Notes under the pieces: generated by a model
Told to the model about the DNA's origin: nothing
Seen by the model: only the letters and a program-made list of their open reading frames with translations
Database searches by the model: none
Shown: positions 43,371 through 53,800 of the stretch, in pieces
Position numbering within the stretch: position 1 is the first letter of the stretch
Layout of the letters: every line of letters begins with the position of its first letter
Assembly: GCF_037176765.1 (NCBI RefSeq)
Contig: NC_090024.1
Coordinates: 245,794,571 to 245,858,570 of the forward strand
DNA: 64,000 bases
Origin: Anolis sagrei
Lineage: Eukaryota; Chordata; Lepidosauria; Squamata; Anolidae
Direction of reading: 5' to 3'
Made by a program: the position numbers and the translations under genes

Positions 43371-43743
43371 GGCTCATGTAGAAAGACACATTGGACCTTT
43401 GGATAGTTCAGTACTAATGCATTTTGGAATTTATAAATAGTGAACAAGAGCAACTCAAATTGAGCTGCTGTGGTTCGTGTTCTGGACTCTCTCAGATTCA
43501 GAGGAAGCAGAAGATGCCAAACCTCTTTTGAACAATGCTTGCCAAGAAACCCCTTGGAGAAGGTCACCATAAGTTGAGGCATAGCACAATCTGCTTTGCA
43601 TATGGTCCGACTTCAAAAATGTAAAAAATGAATGCTTGAGTAACTAAAGGAAGTAGAGTGGCTCCATCTGGCTAATGTGGAAAGTGGTTGAAAAGTGAGC
43701 AGAATTATAATGCAAGCAAAAAGTTTAAACTAAGGAAGTAAAA
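43371..43743. other. unassigned spacer
   Basis: No gene or recognised repeat. Confidence 0.35.
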
Positions 43744-43751
43744 CTGGTCAC

Positions 43752-44205
43752 TAGGCTTGGGCGGTTTAGTTCGTTAATTTTGTAATTCGTTATTAATTCG
43801 TATTTAAATTAGCTTACGATCCAGTATTGAGCCATGCAGGAATAGGGTGAGGAGTAAATTAGATTCGAAACATTTTTTTTCAATTTATTTCGTAATTATT
43901 TTGTAATTATTTTGGCATGTCTGGTGCAAGTTTTCTAGTTCTTGTTTGTTTTATCACACCAACAGTCAACAACAGAGGGAGAGGGAAGCTTCAGAAGTTC
44001 CCCCTGTCCCATTTGGAGGTTTTTTTAGCATATTGCGCAATCGCGTCCACCATTAACAAATCAATTCGTAATTATACGAAATTTCGTATATTTCAAAATT
44101 TTTAAAAGGAAAATTTCGGAATTATTAAAAAAAAAACGAAACGCAAGGGCCCCCTAAAAACAAAGAGAGTTTAGAACCAAATTTTTCCGTGGTTACCCAA
44201 GCCTA
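43752..44205. mobile_element. hAT-like MITE, second family
   Basis: Starts TAGGCTTGGG and ends CCCAAGCCTA, giving 10-bp perfect inverted termini. The flanks CTGGTCAC (43744-43751) and CTGGTTAC (44206-44213) are an 8-bp duplication with one mismatch. AT-rich body with CGTAATTCG-type motifs recalling the TAGGCCTG family. No coding. Confidence 0.72.
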
Positions 44206-44213
44206 CTGGTTAC

Positions 44214-44799
44214 ATCTAAACCATTGTAATAAATAGCAAATAATATCCTGAACCCCAATACTTCATATCATTTCCCCCTCCTTCCAAGTAATGTATTCTG
44301 AGGTCTTTTGTGACATGTGTTTCCTCTTTGGCCTCACGTCAACACTAGAGTGCATCATACTGCCAAACGAATGCATTTGCTTAATGTGTGATTCCTTTTG
44401 AGCAGAGACTCTGTATCAGACAACCTTTCAGGCCTGCAGGTAAATAAAACACTATTTGTTGCTTTCCAACCCAGTTTGAGTGTTTACACCTGGCTGCCAG
44501 AGTAGCAAGGTGCACCGGGTGACGGATCCACTCCTGCTTCTTGGTGGATAGCTGAATTTCACCTTGAGAAGGAGTCTCCACTGGACTCCAAGGAAGTCTA
44601 CATTCTAACAGAGTTGGGAAGGGATCCCCAAAGGTGTACCCCCCTTCTTCTTTTCCATGTGGGAATATGTATTCCAAGCCCTCCCAAGAAATGTTCCATC
44701 CCTTAGTTCATCCCACTCACGAAATCAGAAAAGTACAAGGACTTGTACAAGGACTCACAAAAGTACAGGGACTCACGAAATCAGAAAAGTACAAGGACT
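44214..44799. other. unassigned spacer with short tandem repeat
   Basis: No gene. 44725-44800 holds imperfect repeats of TACAAGGACT and CACGAAATCAGAAAAG. Confidence 0.4.
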
Positions 44800-46255
44800 T
44801 GTGGCCGGGAGAGCTTTTGCACAATTAAAACTTGTGCATCAGTTGCGCCCGTACCTTGGGAAGTCTGATCTGGCCACAGTGGTCCACGCTCTTGTTACAT
44901 CCCGTATAGACTACTGCAATGCACTCTACTGTTGCTACTAAGAGGTTGCAACGTACTTTATCTAAGTTGTTGTAAGGATCAATGTTGTTTGTGCTATACC
45001 TTTAACTTACTGTAAGGTTCAAGGCTGTTTGTGCTACAGCTGTTTCAGTTAATTGAAGAGTTAATTGAGAGTATTATTTTCATGTGTATAAAGATAGCTA
45101 CTGTGTGGTTAGTTATTAGTTATTGTGCCTTAACGCCATTGTGCCTTAATGCCATTGTGCGTGTTTGCCTCTGTGCCGTTCTGTCGGGGACTATGCTGCA
45201 GATGTCTTGTGAAGACACAGCCTTGAGAAGAGGACAAGGATTCCTGCTTATCTCAGCTGAGTGGTGATATCTCTCAGAAGATATTGTTTTATGTTACTTT
45301 TGTGGAAACAGTAATCCTGCTACTTTATTTTATATGCTGCCAATACAACAATATTTTCTTTTCTACTTGAAGTCAACGTCTCATGTATTTTTTCTTTTAT
45401 GAGCCAATTCATCACACACTGTTAACTGGGCTAGAGTCAATCCGCATGCTTCTCATGTTAACGCATGACATCTACGTGGGGTTGCCCTTGAAGACTGTTC
45501 AGAAACTTCAACTGGTCCAGCGAGCGGCAGCCAGATTGCTTACTGGAGCGACATACAGGGAGCACACCACCCCCCTGCTGTGTCAGCTCCACTGGCTGCC
45601 GATCCAGTTCCAAGCACAATTCAAGGTGCTGGTTTTGACCTACAAAACCATTTACGGTTCCAGTCCAGCGTATCTGACCAAACGTATCTCCCTCTACGTC
45701 CCACCCCAGAATTTGAGATCATCTGGGGAGGCCCTGCTCTCGACCCCACCGCTATCACAAGTGAGGCTGGTGGGGACGAGGAGCAGGGCCTTCTCAGTGG
45801 TGGCCCCTCACCTGTGGAACTCACTCCCGGGGAAAATCAGGCCATCAACATCCCTCCTCGCCTTCAGGAGGAAGGTAAAGACGTGGTTGTGGGACCAGGC
45901 CTTTGGGCAACCTGAGAACTAGATATGGAAACCAGATGGATAGGACTGAAAGGAACTGACAATTGTGGAATTGGAATTTAAACTATGAGATTGTGAAACG
46001 CTGACCGTCAATGAGGTTTGTATTGGTTTTATTGCTTTTATTGGTTTTATGGTTGTTTTTGCCTATAATAATTATTGTTTTCTGCTAATTGATGTTATTG
46101 CTAGAATTGCTGTTTTCTGTTAACTTATGTTATTTGTCTTATTGCTGTTATGTGATGCGGGCATCGAATTGTGCCTTGCTTTTGTAAGCCGCCCTGAGTC
46201 CCCTCTGGCGTGAGAAGGGCGGGGTAGAAGCAACCAAAATAAATAAATAAATAAA
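44800..46255 (+). mobile_element. L2-like LINE split by a solo LTR
   Basis: 44800-44929 encodes [20 protein letters not shown] and RIDYCNAL. The rest resumes at 45471 (YVGLPLKTVQKLQLVQRAAA to RRKVKTWLWDQAFGQPEN, stop at 45922). The 3' UTR has GCCGCCCTGAGTCCCC and an (AAAT)n tail to 46255. Confidence 0.9.
44930..45470 (+). mobile_element. solo LTR (fossil)
   Basis: TGTTGCTACTAAG...GCATGACA, 541 bp, with TG/CA ends and a 5-bp duplication TCTAC (44925-44929, 45471-45475). It sits inside the L2. No internal genes remain, as expected of recombination between two LTRs. Family not identified; younger than its L2 host. Confidence 0.75.
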
Positions 46256-46504
46256 TTGGTGTGACCGGAATTTAGTGATTTCAGCTAGCTGGCCCCAAAA
46301 GCCGCGAGGGACTCCGCCGGGTGAGCAAATGTTAGTTTTCAAAGCAGAGCCGCAATGAAGAACAACAATCCACCAGGAGGCAGGCGACAAAAAGTTTATT
46401 CAAACTGCAGTAGGGACACGAGCACGGGCAAACAAGCTCCAAATGTGCAAGTGTGTGGATCAACAGAAAACACGTATCTTTATACATTAGATTTCTCATA
46501 GGCT
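46256..46504. other. unassigned spacer
   Basis: No gene. CAAAAAGTTTATTCAAACTG near 46390 recalls terminal regions of retroelements, but no family was recognised. Confidence 0.35.
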
Positions 46505-47560
46505 ACCATGGGCATCCATACTTCAGTCCATATCAGTCCATACTTCAAGAAATAAAGCCTGACTGCTCATTGGAGGGAAGAATTGATTACTGCAACGCGC
46601 TCTACGTGGGGTTGCCCTTGAAGACTGCCCAGAAGCTTCAGATGGTCCAGCGTTCGGCAGCCAGGTTACTAACGGGAGCGGCTCTCAGGGAGCACACCGC
46701 TCCTCTGTTGAGCCAGCTCCACTGGCTACCAATCTGCTACCGGGCACGATTCAAGGTGCTGGCTTTAGCCTATAAAGCCCTAAAAGGTTCTGGCCCTGCT
46801 TACCTCTCCGAACGCATCTCCACCTATGAACCGACGAGGATGTTAAGATCATCCGGGGAGGCCCTGCTCTCGGTCCCGCCTGCGTCGCAGGCACGGCTGG
46901 CGGGGACGAGAGACAGGGCCTTCTCGGTGGTGGCCCCTCGGCTATGGAATGCCCTACCCGTAGACATCAGGCAGGCTCCTTCGTTGCTGGAGTTCCGGAG
47001 GAGGGTCAAGACGTGGCTCTATGAACAGGCGTTCAGTCAACAAGGCAACTGAACTCATGAAGACGGTATAAATGAACAAAGGAATGGTAGAAGGATTATG
47101 AGAACGGAATCTGATTTTACTGAGGCGTTGATGACCATGTTGTTTGTCTTGTATTGTCTGTCGTGTATGTTGTGTTTTAATCTAACTGTCATTGTTATAT
47201 AAATTGCACTGTAAACCACATTGAGTCGCCGATTTAGGCTGAAAAATGCGGTATAAAAATGAAGCAAATAAATAAATAAATAAATAAATAAGAATAGTAG
47301 AGGCCAAGATGAAGTCCTTTGGCCACATCATGAGAAGAAAGGGAAGCTTAGAGAAGGGAATGATGCTGGGGAAAATGGAAGGGAAAAGGAAGAGGGGTCG
47401 ACCAAGGGGAAGATGGATGGATGGTATCCTTGAAGTGACTGGATTGACCTTGAAGGAGCTGGGGGTGGCTATGGCCGACAGGGAGCTCTGGCGTGGAGTG
47501 GTCCATGAAGTCATGAACAGTTGAACATGACTGAACAAATGAACAACAACAACAACATGG
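46505..47560 (+). mobile_element. BovB 3' end split by an L2
   Basis: 46505-46572 matches the BovB segment encoding [14 protein letters not shown]. 47293-47560 continues with [20 protein letters not shown] and [15 protein letters not shown]. Both flanks of the intervening L2 read AAGAAT, a short target duplication. The plus-strand end GAACAACAACAACAAC is the BovB tail. Confidence 0.8.
46573..47292 (+). mobile_element. L2-like LINE, nested in BovB
   Basis: Open frame from RIDYCNALYVGLPLKTAQKL to RRRVKTWLYEQAFSQQGN (stop at 47052), then 3' UTR and (AAAT)n tail. Well preserved. Confidence 0.88.
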
Positions 47561-48179
47561 GCATCTATTCAAACCCTCCCACCCACTGTTCCCATTGGTT
47601 GTGGTCCAAGGTGGTGCTCCTGGCTTCTGGCTAATCCAGAGGTGGGCTCCTGGCACTGGTTGGTCCAGAAGCTGTTGACATCACAACAGCCGGGTCAGGC
47701 TTCCCTGAGGCTCCCAATGGATGGGAGAGGGGTGGGCAGGAGGTGGGGACGAGAGGCTGAGGGTTGAGCCCGCCTTGTGGATTATGGTGGTGTCAGCCAT
47801 GGATAATGAAGCTTTGGAAATGCGAATTGGAGGATTATGACAGTATATCGGGTCCAGAACAAAGATTGTCATGTTCCAAGGTGCCTCCTGGTTGAGGATA
47901 ATGACAGTTTCAGGTGTGTCCATAGGAATCCTGAGTGGATCATCAGGGTCTCGGCTCTGTTTATTGTCCTTCTGATGTTGGTGCTATCCCAAAGGAGAGT
48001 TTTGGGTGGCAAGTTCAGACTCCTCACTGGGAAACAGGAAGGCCCTTTGTTTTTTGGAGAGGGATTGAGAGACCGCCCCAGGCAAAGGTAAATCCAGGGC
48101 AGAGGTTATTGGAGTCCACTCTTACCTTCAATTTATTATTATTACATATATATTTTATAGAAGTAGAAGAGAAGAAGAG
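47561..48179. other. unassigned spacer
   Basis: No gene or repeat recognised. Short frames lack domain similarity that I can identify. Confidence 0.35.
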
Positions 48180-48187
48180 CAAAATAT

Positions 48188-49080
48188 TAGGCCTGTTTGA
48201 TCAAGAAAAAAATTGTTTCTAAATTCGATTCGTAATTGGGGTGTTTTTTTGTTTCGATATTTAAAATATTTACAAAACTTTCCAAAAAAATGTTTTGTTA
48301 TTTACGAAATTTCGTAAATATTTACAAAACATTTTAGAAACAAATTTTTTCTTGATCAAACAGGCCTAAGTGTGAATGTTGCAGTAATGGTCACCTTGAT
48401 CAATGATTAGCATTGAATGGCTTTCATTTCTCCCACCCTGGACATTCCATAGATAATATTAGATGATATAACTCTCCATTTGCCTAGTTTCCAACAGACC
48501 TCTGAGGATGATGCCTGCCATAGATGTGGGCAAAATGTCAGGAGAGAATGCTTCTGGGTCATACATACAGGCAGCCCTGAAAACTCACACAAGCGGCCTC
48601 TGCGCGCCATCCGGCTCCGGCTCCTGCGCCCTTCTCCTCCTCCTCCTCGGGTGAGCGCGCGCATGCCATCCAATCGGCTCCGGCTTCTGCGCCCTCCTCC
48701 TCCTCCTCCTCCTCCCAGCTGTGTTGCAGGAAGTGCTAGGAGGAGGAGGAGGAGGAGGAGGAGGAGGGGGCGCAGGAGCCGGAGCCGATTGGATGGCGCG
48801 CGCGCCATCCAATCGGCTCCGGCTTCTGCCACGGTGCACTGCTGGGGTGCTTGGGAGCGCCGGATTGGCTCCCAGGCACCAGCAGCAGCACTCAGTCAGC
48901 ACAGCAGCCTCCATCCCATTAACGACACGAGCTGAAGCTCGTAAAATATATGGGACTGCTGTTTCGATATTTTTAAACCCTTCCGGGTTTGAAAATGTGT
49001 TTTGATATCGCTTCGGAAATGGTAAAAATAACGATTTAATTACGAAATAACGAATTAACGAACTAAAACCGACAGGCCTA
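48188..49080. mobile_element. hAT-like non-autonomous element, copy 3
   Basis: Same termini as copies 1 and 2, flanked by the perfect duplication CAAAATAT (48180-48187, 49081-49088). Unlike them it has an extra inverted copy of its left end (about 48334-48368, closing AAACAGGCCTA), so the first 180 bp form a fold-back. The captured Penelope segment follows (hammerhead-like block about 48499-48542), then a short GGA/TCC palindrome. Confidence 0.87.
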
Positions 49081-49088
49081 CAAAATAT

Positions 49089-49379
49089 AGTGTGTTTGCA
49101 TTATATGAGGAAAAGGCGAGGGGGCGGGATATAGTTCGGCATCATTGGAGGGGAAGCTGTTAAAGAATGGAACAACATTCCAACATCTAAAGATAGATCA
49201 CAGAACCCCAAAGTCAGAGTTGTCCATGCCATCATGTTTCTCATTTCTATGCATAATTGTGAAATGTGAAGACCTGCCCCAAATTCAACCTGCCCCTAAC
49301 CCAGACTCTGAAAAATTCATTACTTAGTTTCCAGATTACAGATAGATTGGCCACTGCCTTAAAAGAGCATAGAAGGAGA
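49089..49379. other. spacer downstream of unit D
   Basis: Weakly similar to the unit C 3' flank (33560-33700; GAAAACTGAAAA/GACTCTGAAAA region). No gene. Confidence 0.4.
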
Positions 49380-49539
49380 TGCCTTCAGGAGACCGTGGAA
49401 GGTGGCCAAGGTGTCAAACTTTTTATTGGAGAAGGAGCAGGAGGAGGCCAGGCAAGGGTTGGGGATGCCAAAGTCCGTGATCCAAGTGGGTGTCTTGCCT
49501 TGACCTTTGGAATGGCTGCTGGTTCTGGATCCATGCCTA
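49380..49539 (-). other. unit D 3' untranslated exon
   Basis: Acceptor TTTCTCATCAG ends at 49540. The exon holds an AATAAA at 49427-49422. Homologous to the unit C 3' exon. Poly(A) end approximate. Confidence 0.58.
49422..49427 (-). terminator. poly(A) signal AATAAA, unit D
   Basis: AATAAA on the minus strand in the last exon, within CCAATAAAAAG. Confidence 0.55.
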
Positions 49540-49649
49540 CTGATGAGAAAGAGAGAGGAATACGATGAATAGGAATCCTACGGTTGGAAAGGACCCACAG
49601 AGACTAGTCAGTCTCTTTCGAAACTTCATGAGAAGGAGACACCACGTTA

Positions 49650-50555
49650 TTTGCTGTGGCTCATTGCTCTGGAATCCTTGGAGTTGTAGTTTGGTGAGGC
49701 ACCAGCACTCTTTGGCAGAGAAGGCTAAAGTCCTTATTTATTTTTTATTTATTTTATTTTATTTATCTTTCTATACTTTTACCTCCTATACTTCTCACCC
49801 CTGAGGGGGGACTCAGGGCAGCCTCACAAAAGCATCATCAGATGCCGACATCATCAAAACAATCAGCAATACATTAAAATATTAAAAACAGTAATTAAAC
49901 AGTTAATTAAGACATGTCTGTTAAAATCAGAATCCAGAATCCAGTCCGGGTCAATTTAAATCTTCTTTCATTTGCTGTCATTACTGGTCGAACGCTTGGT
50001 CCCATAGCCAGGTCTTAAGTTTCCTTCTGAAAGACAGGAGGGAAGTGGCCAAGCTGCACCCGTGCCTTGGGAAGCCTGATCTGGCCACAGTGGTCCACGC
50101 TCTTGTTATATCTCAAATAGATTACTGCAACGTGCTCTACTTGGGGTTGCCTTTGAAGACTGTTCAGAAACTCCAACTAGTTATACGAGCAGCAGCTAGA
50201 TTACTCACTGGAGCGTCATACAGGGAGCATACCACCCCCCTGTTGTGTTAGACGGGGGGGGGGGGCACTACAGAGAAGACCCTGTCCCTCGTCCCCACCA
50301 GTCATGTTTGCAATAGTGGTGGGATCGAGAGCAGGACCTCTCCGCATGATCTCAAATTTCGTGATGGTTCGTAACAGGAGATACATTTGGACAGGTAGTC
50401 TGGGCCAGAACCGTTTAGGGCTTTAAAGGTTAAAACCAGCACTTATAAGTCCTTATAAAACTAAAACTCTCTGGATTCCATAGCATTCAGCCAAGGCAGT
50501 TCAAGTGGTGTCAAACTTCATTAACTCTATAATGCAGATGCACCTTCTGACTGTA
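49650..50555. mobile_element. MITE split by L2 fragments
   Basis: MITE arms at 49665-49735 and 50445-50550 (GGAATCCTTGGAGTTGTAG; CATAGCATTCAGCCAAGG). Between them lie three L2 pieces: minus 49736-50042 (3' end), plus 50043-50250 ([18 protein letters not shown]) and minus 50262-50444. A poly-G run at 50253-50267 marks one junction. Confidence 0.65.
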
Positions 50556-50701
50556 GAGCAGAAGAATAAGAACCTGCTCTCACCTCTATTTGATAGAAAT
50601 AAACACTTCTAGATGACAGCAAGGTAAACAACCTTTCTCTATTCGTTGCTACAGATCTGATACTGCATGCGCACACAATTATGGTGATTGTCCTTCTCAC
50701 C

Positions 50702-50841
50702 TTATTTGGGACTCATGCAGTCCACCAGGCATCCATAGGAGCAGCACTTCTCCTTGCCAGGGCATGACCAGTCACTCTCACAATTTACTAGGCAGATGGT
50801 CATGGTATCTGGAGGAGGTCTGGGGCAGATACCAGGTTTCT
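50702..50841 (-). CDS. WAP domain exon, unit D
   Basis: The exon spans 50841-50701. [17 protein letters not shown] opens the frame. Eight cysteines including [10 protein letters not shown]; ends DCMSPK then TAA, one base before the donor GTGAGA. Closest to the unit C WAP. Confidence 0.87.
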
Positions 50842-53800
50842 CTGCAACACAAAAGGGGAATGTGAGATTCCTTTTCAGAATAGTCATCAGTGGATATGGG
50901 ATCTCCCATCTCAAGTGTTGAAAGGAACCCCAGTGGCCATCTAGTCTAACCTTCTTGGATACACTTCCCACTCCCAGCTAGAGCTCCCCCCCCCCCCCAT
51001 GCCTGACCTTCTCCACTATCCTTTGTGGCACCTCTCTTGGTTTTCCGACGTACCTACACAGGTGTATTGGCACTGCTCCCAAGTCTTGAAATTGTTTCCA
51101 TTTGCTTTGCAAGCACCGTAAGGGAATTTCTCACATGTGTGGGAAGTCAAGTTGTAGTAATAATAGACATCTTTCCCTCGACACAGACCGGGATTTGGTG
51201 GAAGGTAACATGGCTCTGCAAGAGGAAAAGAAAGAGTCATAGAATCATAGAATCAAAGAGTTGGAAGAGACCTCCTGGGCCATCCAGTCCAACCCCCGAC
51301 AAGAAGCAGGAAAGTTGCATTCAAATCACCCCTGACCCCCCTGATTGCCATCCAGCCTCTGCTTAAAAGCTTCCAAAGAAGGAGCCTCCACCACACTCCA
51401 GGGCAGAGAGTTCCACTGCTGAACGGCTCTCACAGTCAGGAAGTTCTTCCTCATGTTCAGATGGAATCTCCTTTCTTGTAGTTTGAAGCCATTGAAGCCT
51501 AGTCTCCAAGGAAGCAGAAAACAAGCTTGCTCCCTCCTCCCTGTGGCTTCCTCTCACATATTTATACATGGCTATCATATCTCCTCTCAGCCTTCTCTTC
51601 TTCAGGCTAAACATGCCCAGCTCCTTAAGCCGCTCCTCATAGGGCTTGTTCTCCAGACCCTTGATCATTTGAGTCGCCCTCCTCTGGACACATTCCAGCT
51701 TGTCAATGTCTCTCTTGAATTGTGGTGCCCAGAATTGGACACGATATTCCAGGTGTGGTCAAGAATCTTCATGCACCATCCCCTTTGCTCTGTCTTGGAG
51801 TGCATACACCCTGAAGATGCAGATTCGCAGCTTGGGAGTGATCCTGGATCCATCGCTGAGCCTGGAAACCCAGGTCTCGGTGGTGGCTGAGAGAGCTTTT
51901 GCACAGTTAAAACTTGTGCGCCAGCTGCACCCGTACCTTGGGAAGTCTGATCTGGCCACAGTGGTCCACACTCTTGTTATATCCCAAATAGATTACTGCA
52001 ACAAGCTCTACATGGGGTTGCCTTTGAAGACTGTTTGGAAACTCCAACTAGTCCAACTAGATTACTCACTGGAGCATACCACCCCCTGTTGTGTTTGCTC
52101 CACTGGTTGCCGGTCCTGTTCCGAGCACAGTTCAAAGTGCTGGTCTTGACCTATAAAGCCCTACACATTCTGACCCAGCGTACTTGTCTGAATGTATCTC
52201 CCTCTACATCCCACCTTGGAGCTTAAGATCTTCTGGGGAGGCCCTGCTCTTGACCCCACCTCTATAGCAAATGCACTTGGCAGGGATGAAGGACAGGGCC
52301 TTCTCGGTGGTGGTCCCTGCCTGTGGAACTTGCTCTCCAGCAAAGTTAGGTTATTTACATCCCTCCTTTCCTTCAGAAAGAAGTTGGAAGCGTGGTTGTG
52401 GGACCAGGCCTTCAAGTAGCATGCTGACAATGACAATGGGTTGTTGTAGGTTTTCTAGGGCTGTATGGCCATGTTCTAGAGGTTCAGAGGTCCTCACAAC
52501 CTCTGAAGATGCTTGCCATAGAGAGAGAATGCCTCTAGAACATGGCCATACAGCCCGAAAAAACCTACAACAACCCAGTGATTCCGGCCATGAAAGCCTT
52601 CGACAAGACAATGACAACGTTGACAACGCTATGGAAAATGGACTGTGGAGAAGATTTTGATGGAGTCTTTGGTCACAGAATTCGGTTTAGATAAGGCCAA
52701 CCAGCCTGTAATATTTAAAACAGATTTTAAATTTGAATTGATTTAATGTTTTTATCTGTATGCAATTATTGTATTTATTATGTTGTATATGGGGGCATTG
52801 AATCGTTGCCAGCTATAAGCCGCCCTGAGTCCCCCATCGGTGGTTGAGAAGGGCGGGGTACAAATATTTGAAATAAATAAATAAATAAATTTACACCAGG
52901 CATGGGCAAACTTCAGCCCTCCAGGTGTTTTGGATTCCAACCCCCAGAAGTCCAAAACAATAGACACCCCCATGATTGCACAGCATTGAGCCATATCAGG
53001 TAAAATGGTGTCAAACAAAATTCATTCTACACTGTATTGTCGAAGGCTTTCATGGCTGGAATCACTAGGTTCTTGTGGGTTTTTTCGGGCTATATGGCCA
53101 TGTTCTAGAGGCATTCTCTCCTGACGTTTCGCCTGCATCTATGGCAAGCATCTTCAGAGGCAGTGAGGTCTGTTGGAAATAGGAAAAATGGGCTTATATA
53201 TCTGTCTTGTCGAAGGCTTTCATGGCCGGAATCACTGGGTTGTTGTAGGTTTTTTCGGGCTGTATGGCCATGTTCTAGAGGCATTCTCTCTCTATGGCAA
53301 GCATCTTATATATATTTGGACATCTTTGCCAGATGTCCAAGCTGGGTTTAGAAAAGGCAGAGGAACGAGAGACCAGATTGCCAATATCCGCTGGATAATG
53401 GAGAAAGGCAGGGAGTTTCAGAAAAACATCTACTTCTGCTTCATTGACTATTCTAAAGCCTTTGACTGTGTGGATCATAATAAATTGTGGCAAGTTCTTA
53501 GTGGGATGGGCATCCCAAGCCCCCTTCCCTCTCTCCTGAGGAATCTGTACAAGGACCAAGTAGCAACAGTCAGAACTGACCACGGAACAACAGACTGGTT
53601 CAAGATTGGGAAAGGCGTCCGGCAAGGCTGCATCCTCTCACCCAACCTTTTTAACTTGTATGCAGAACACATCATGCGAGGATGTGCGGGGCTGGATGAA
53701 TGCAAGGCTGGGGTGAAAATTGCTGGAAGAAACATTAACAACCTCAGATATGCAGATGACACCACCCTGATGGCCGAAAGCGAGGAGGATCTGAGGAGCC

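Noticed and set aside
45580-45915. 111-codon frame overlapping the L2 reverse transcriptase
   Set aside because: Alternative frame of the L2 coding region without independent support.
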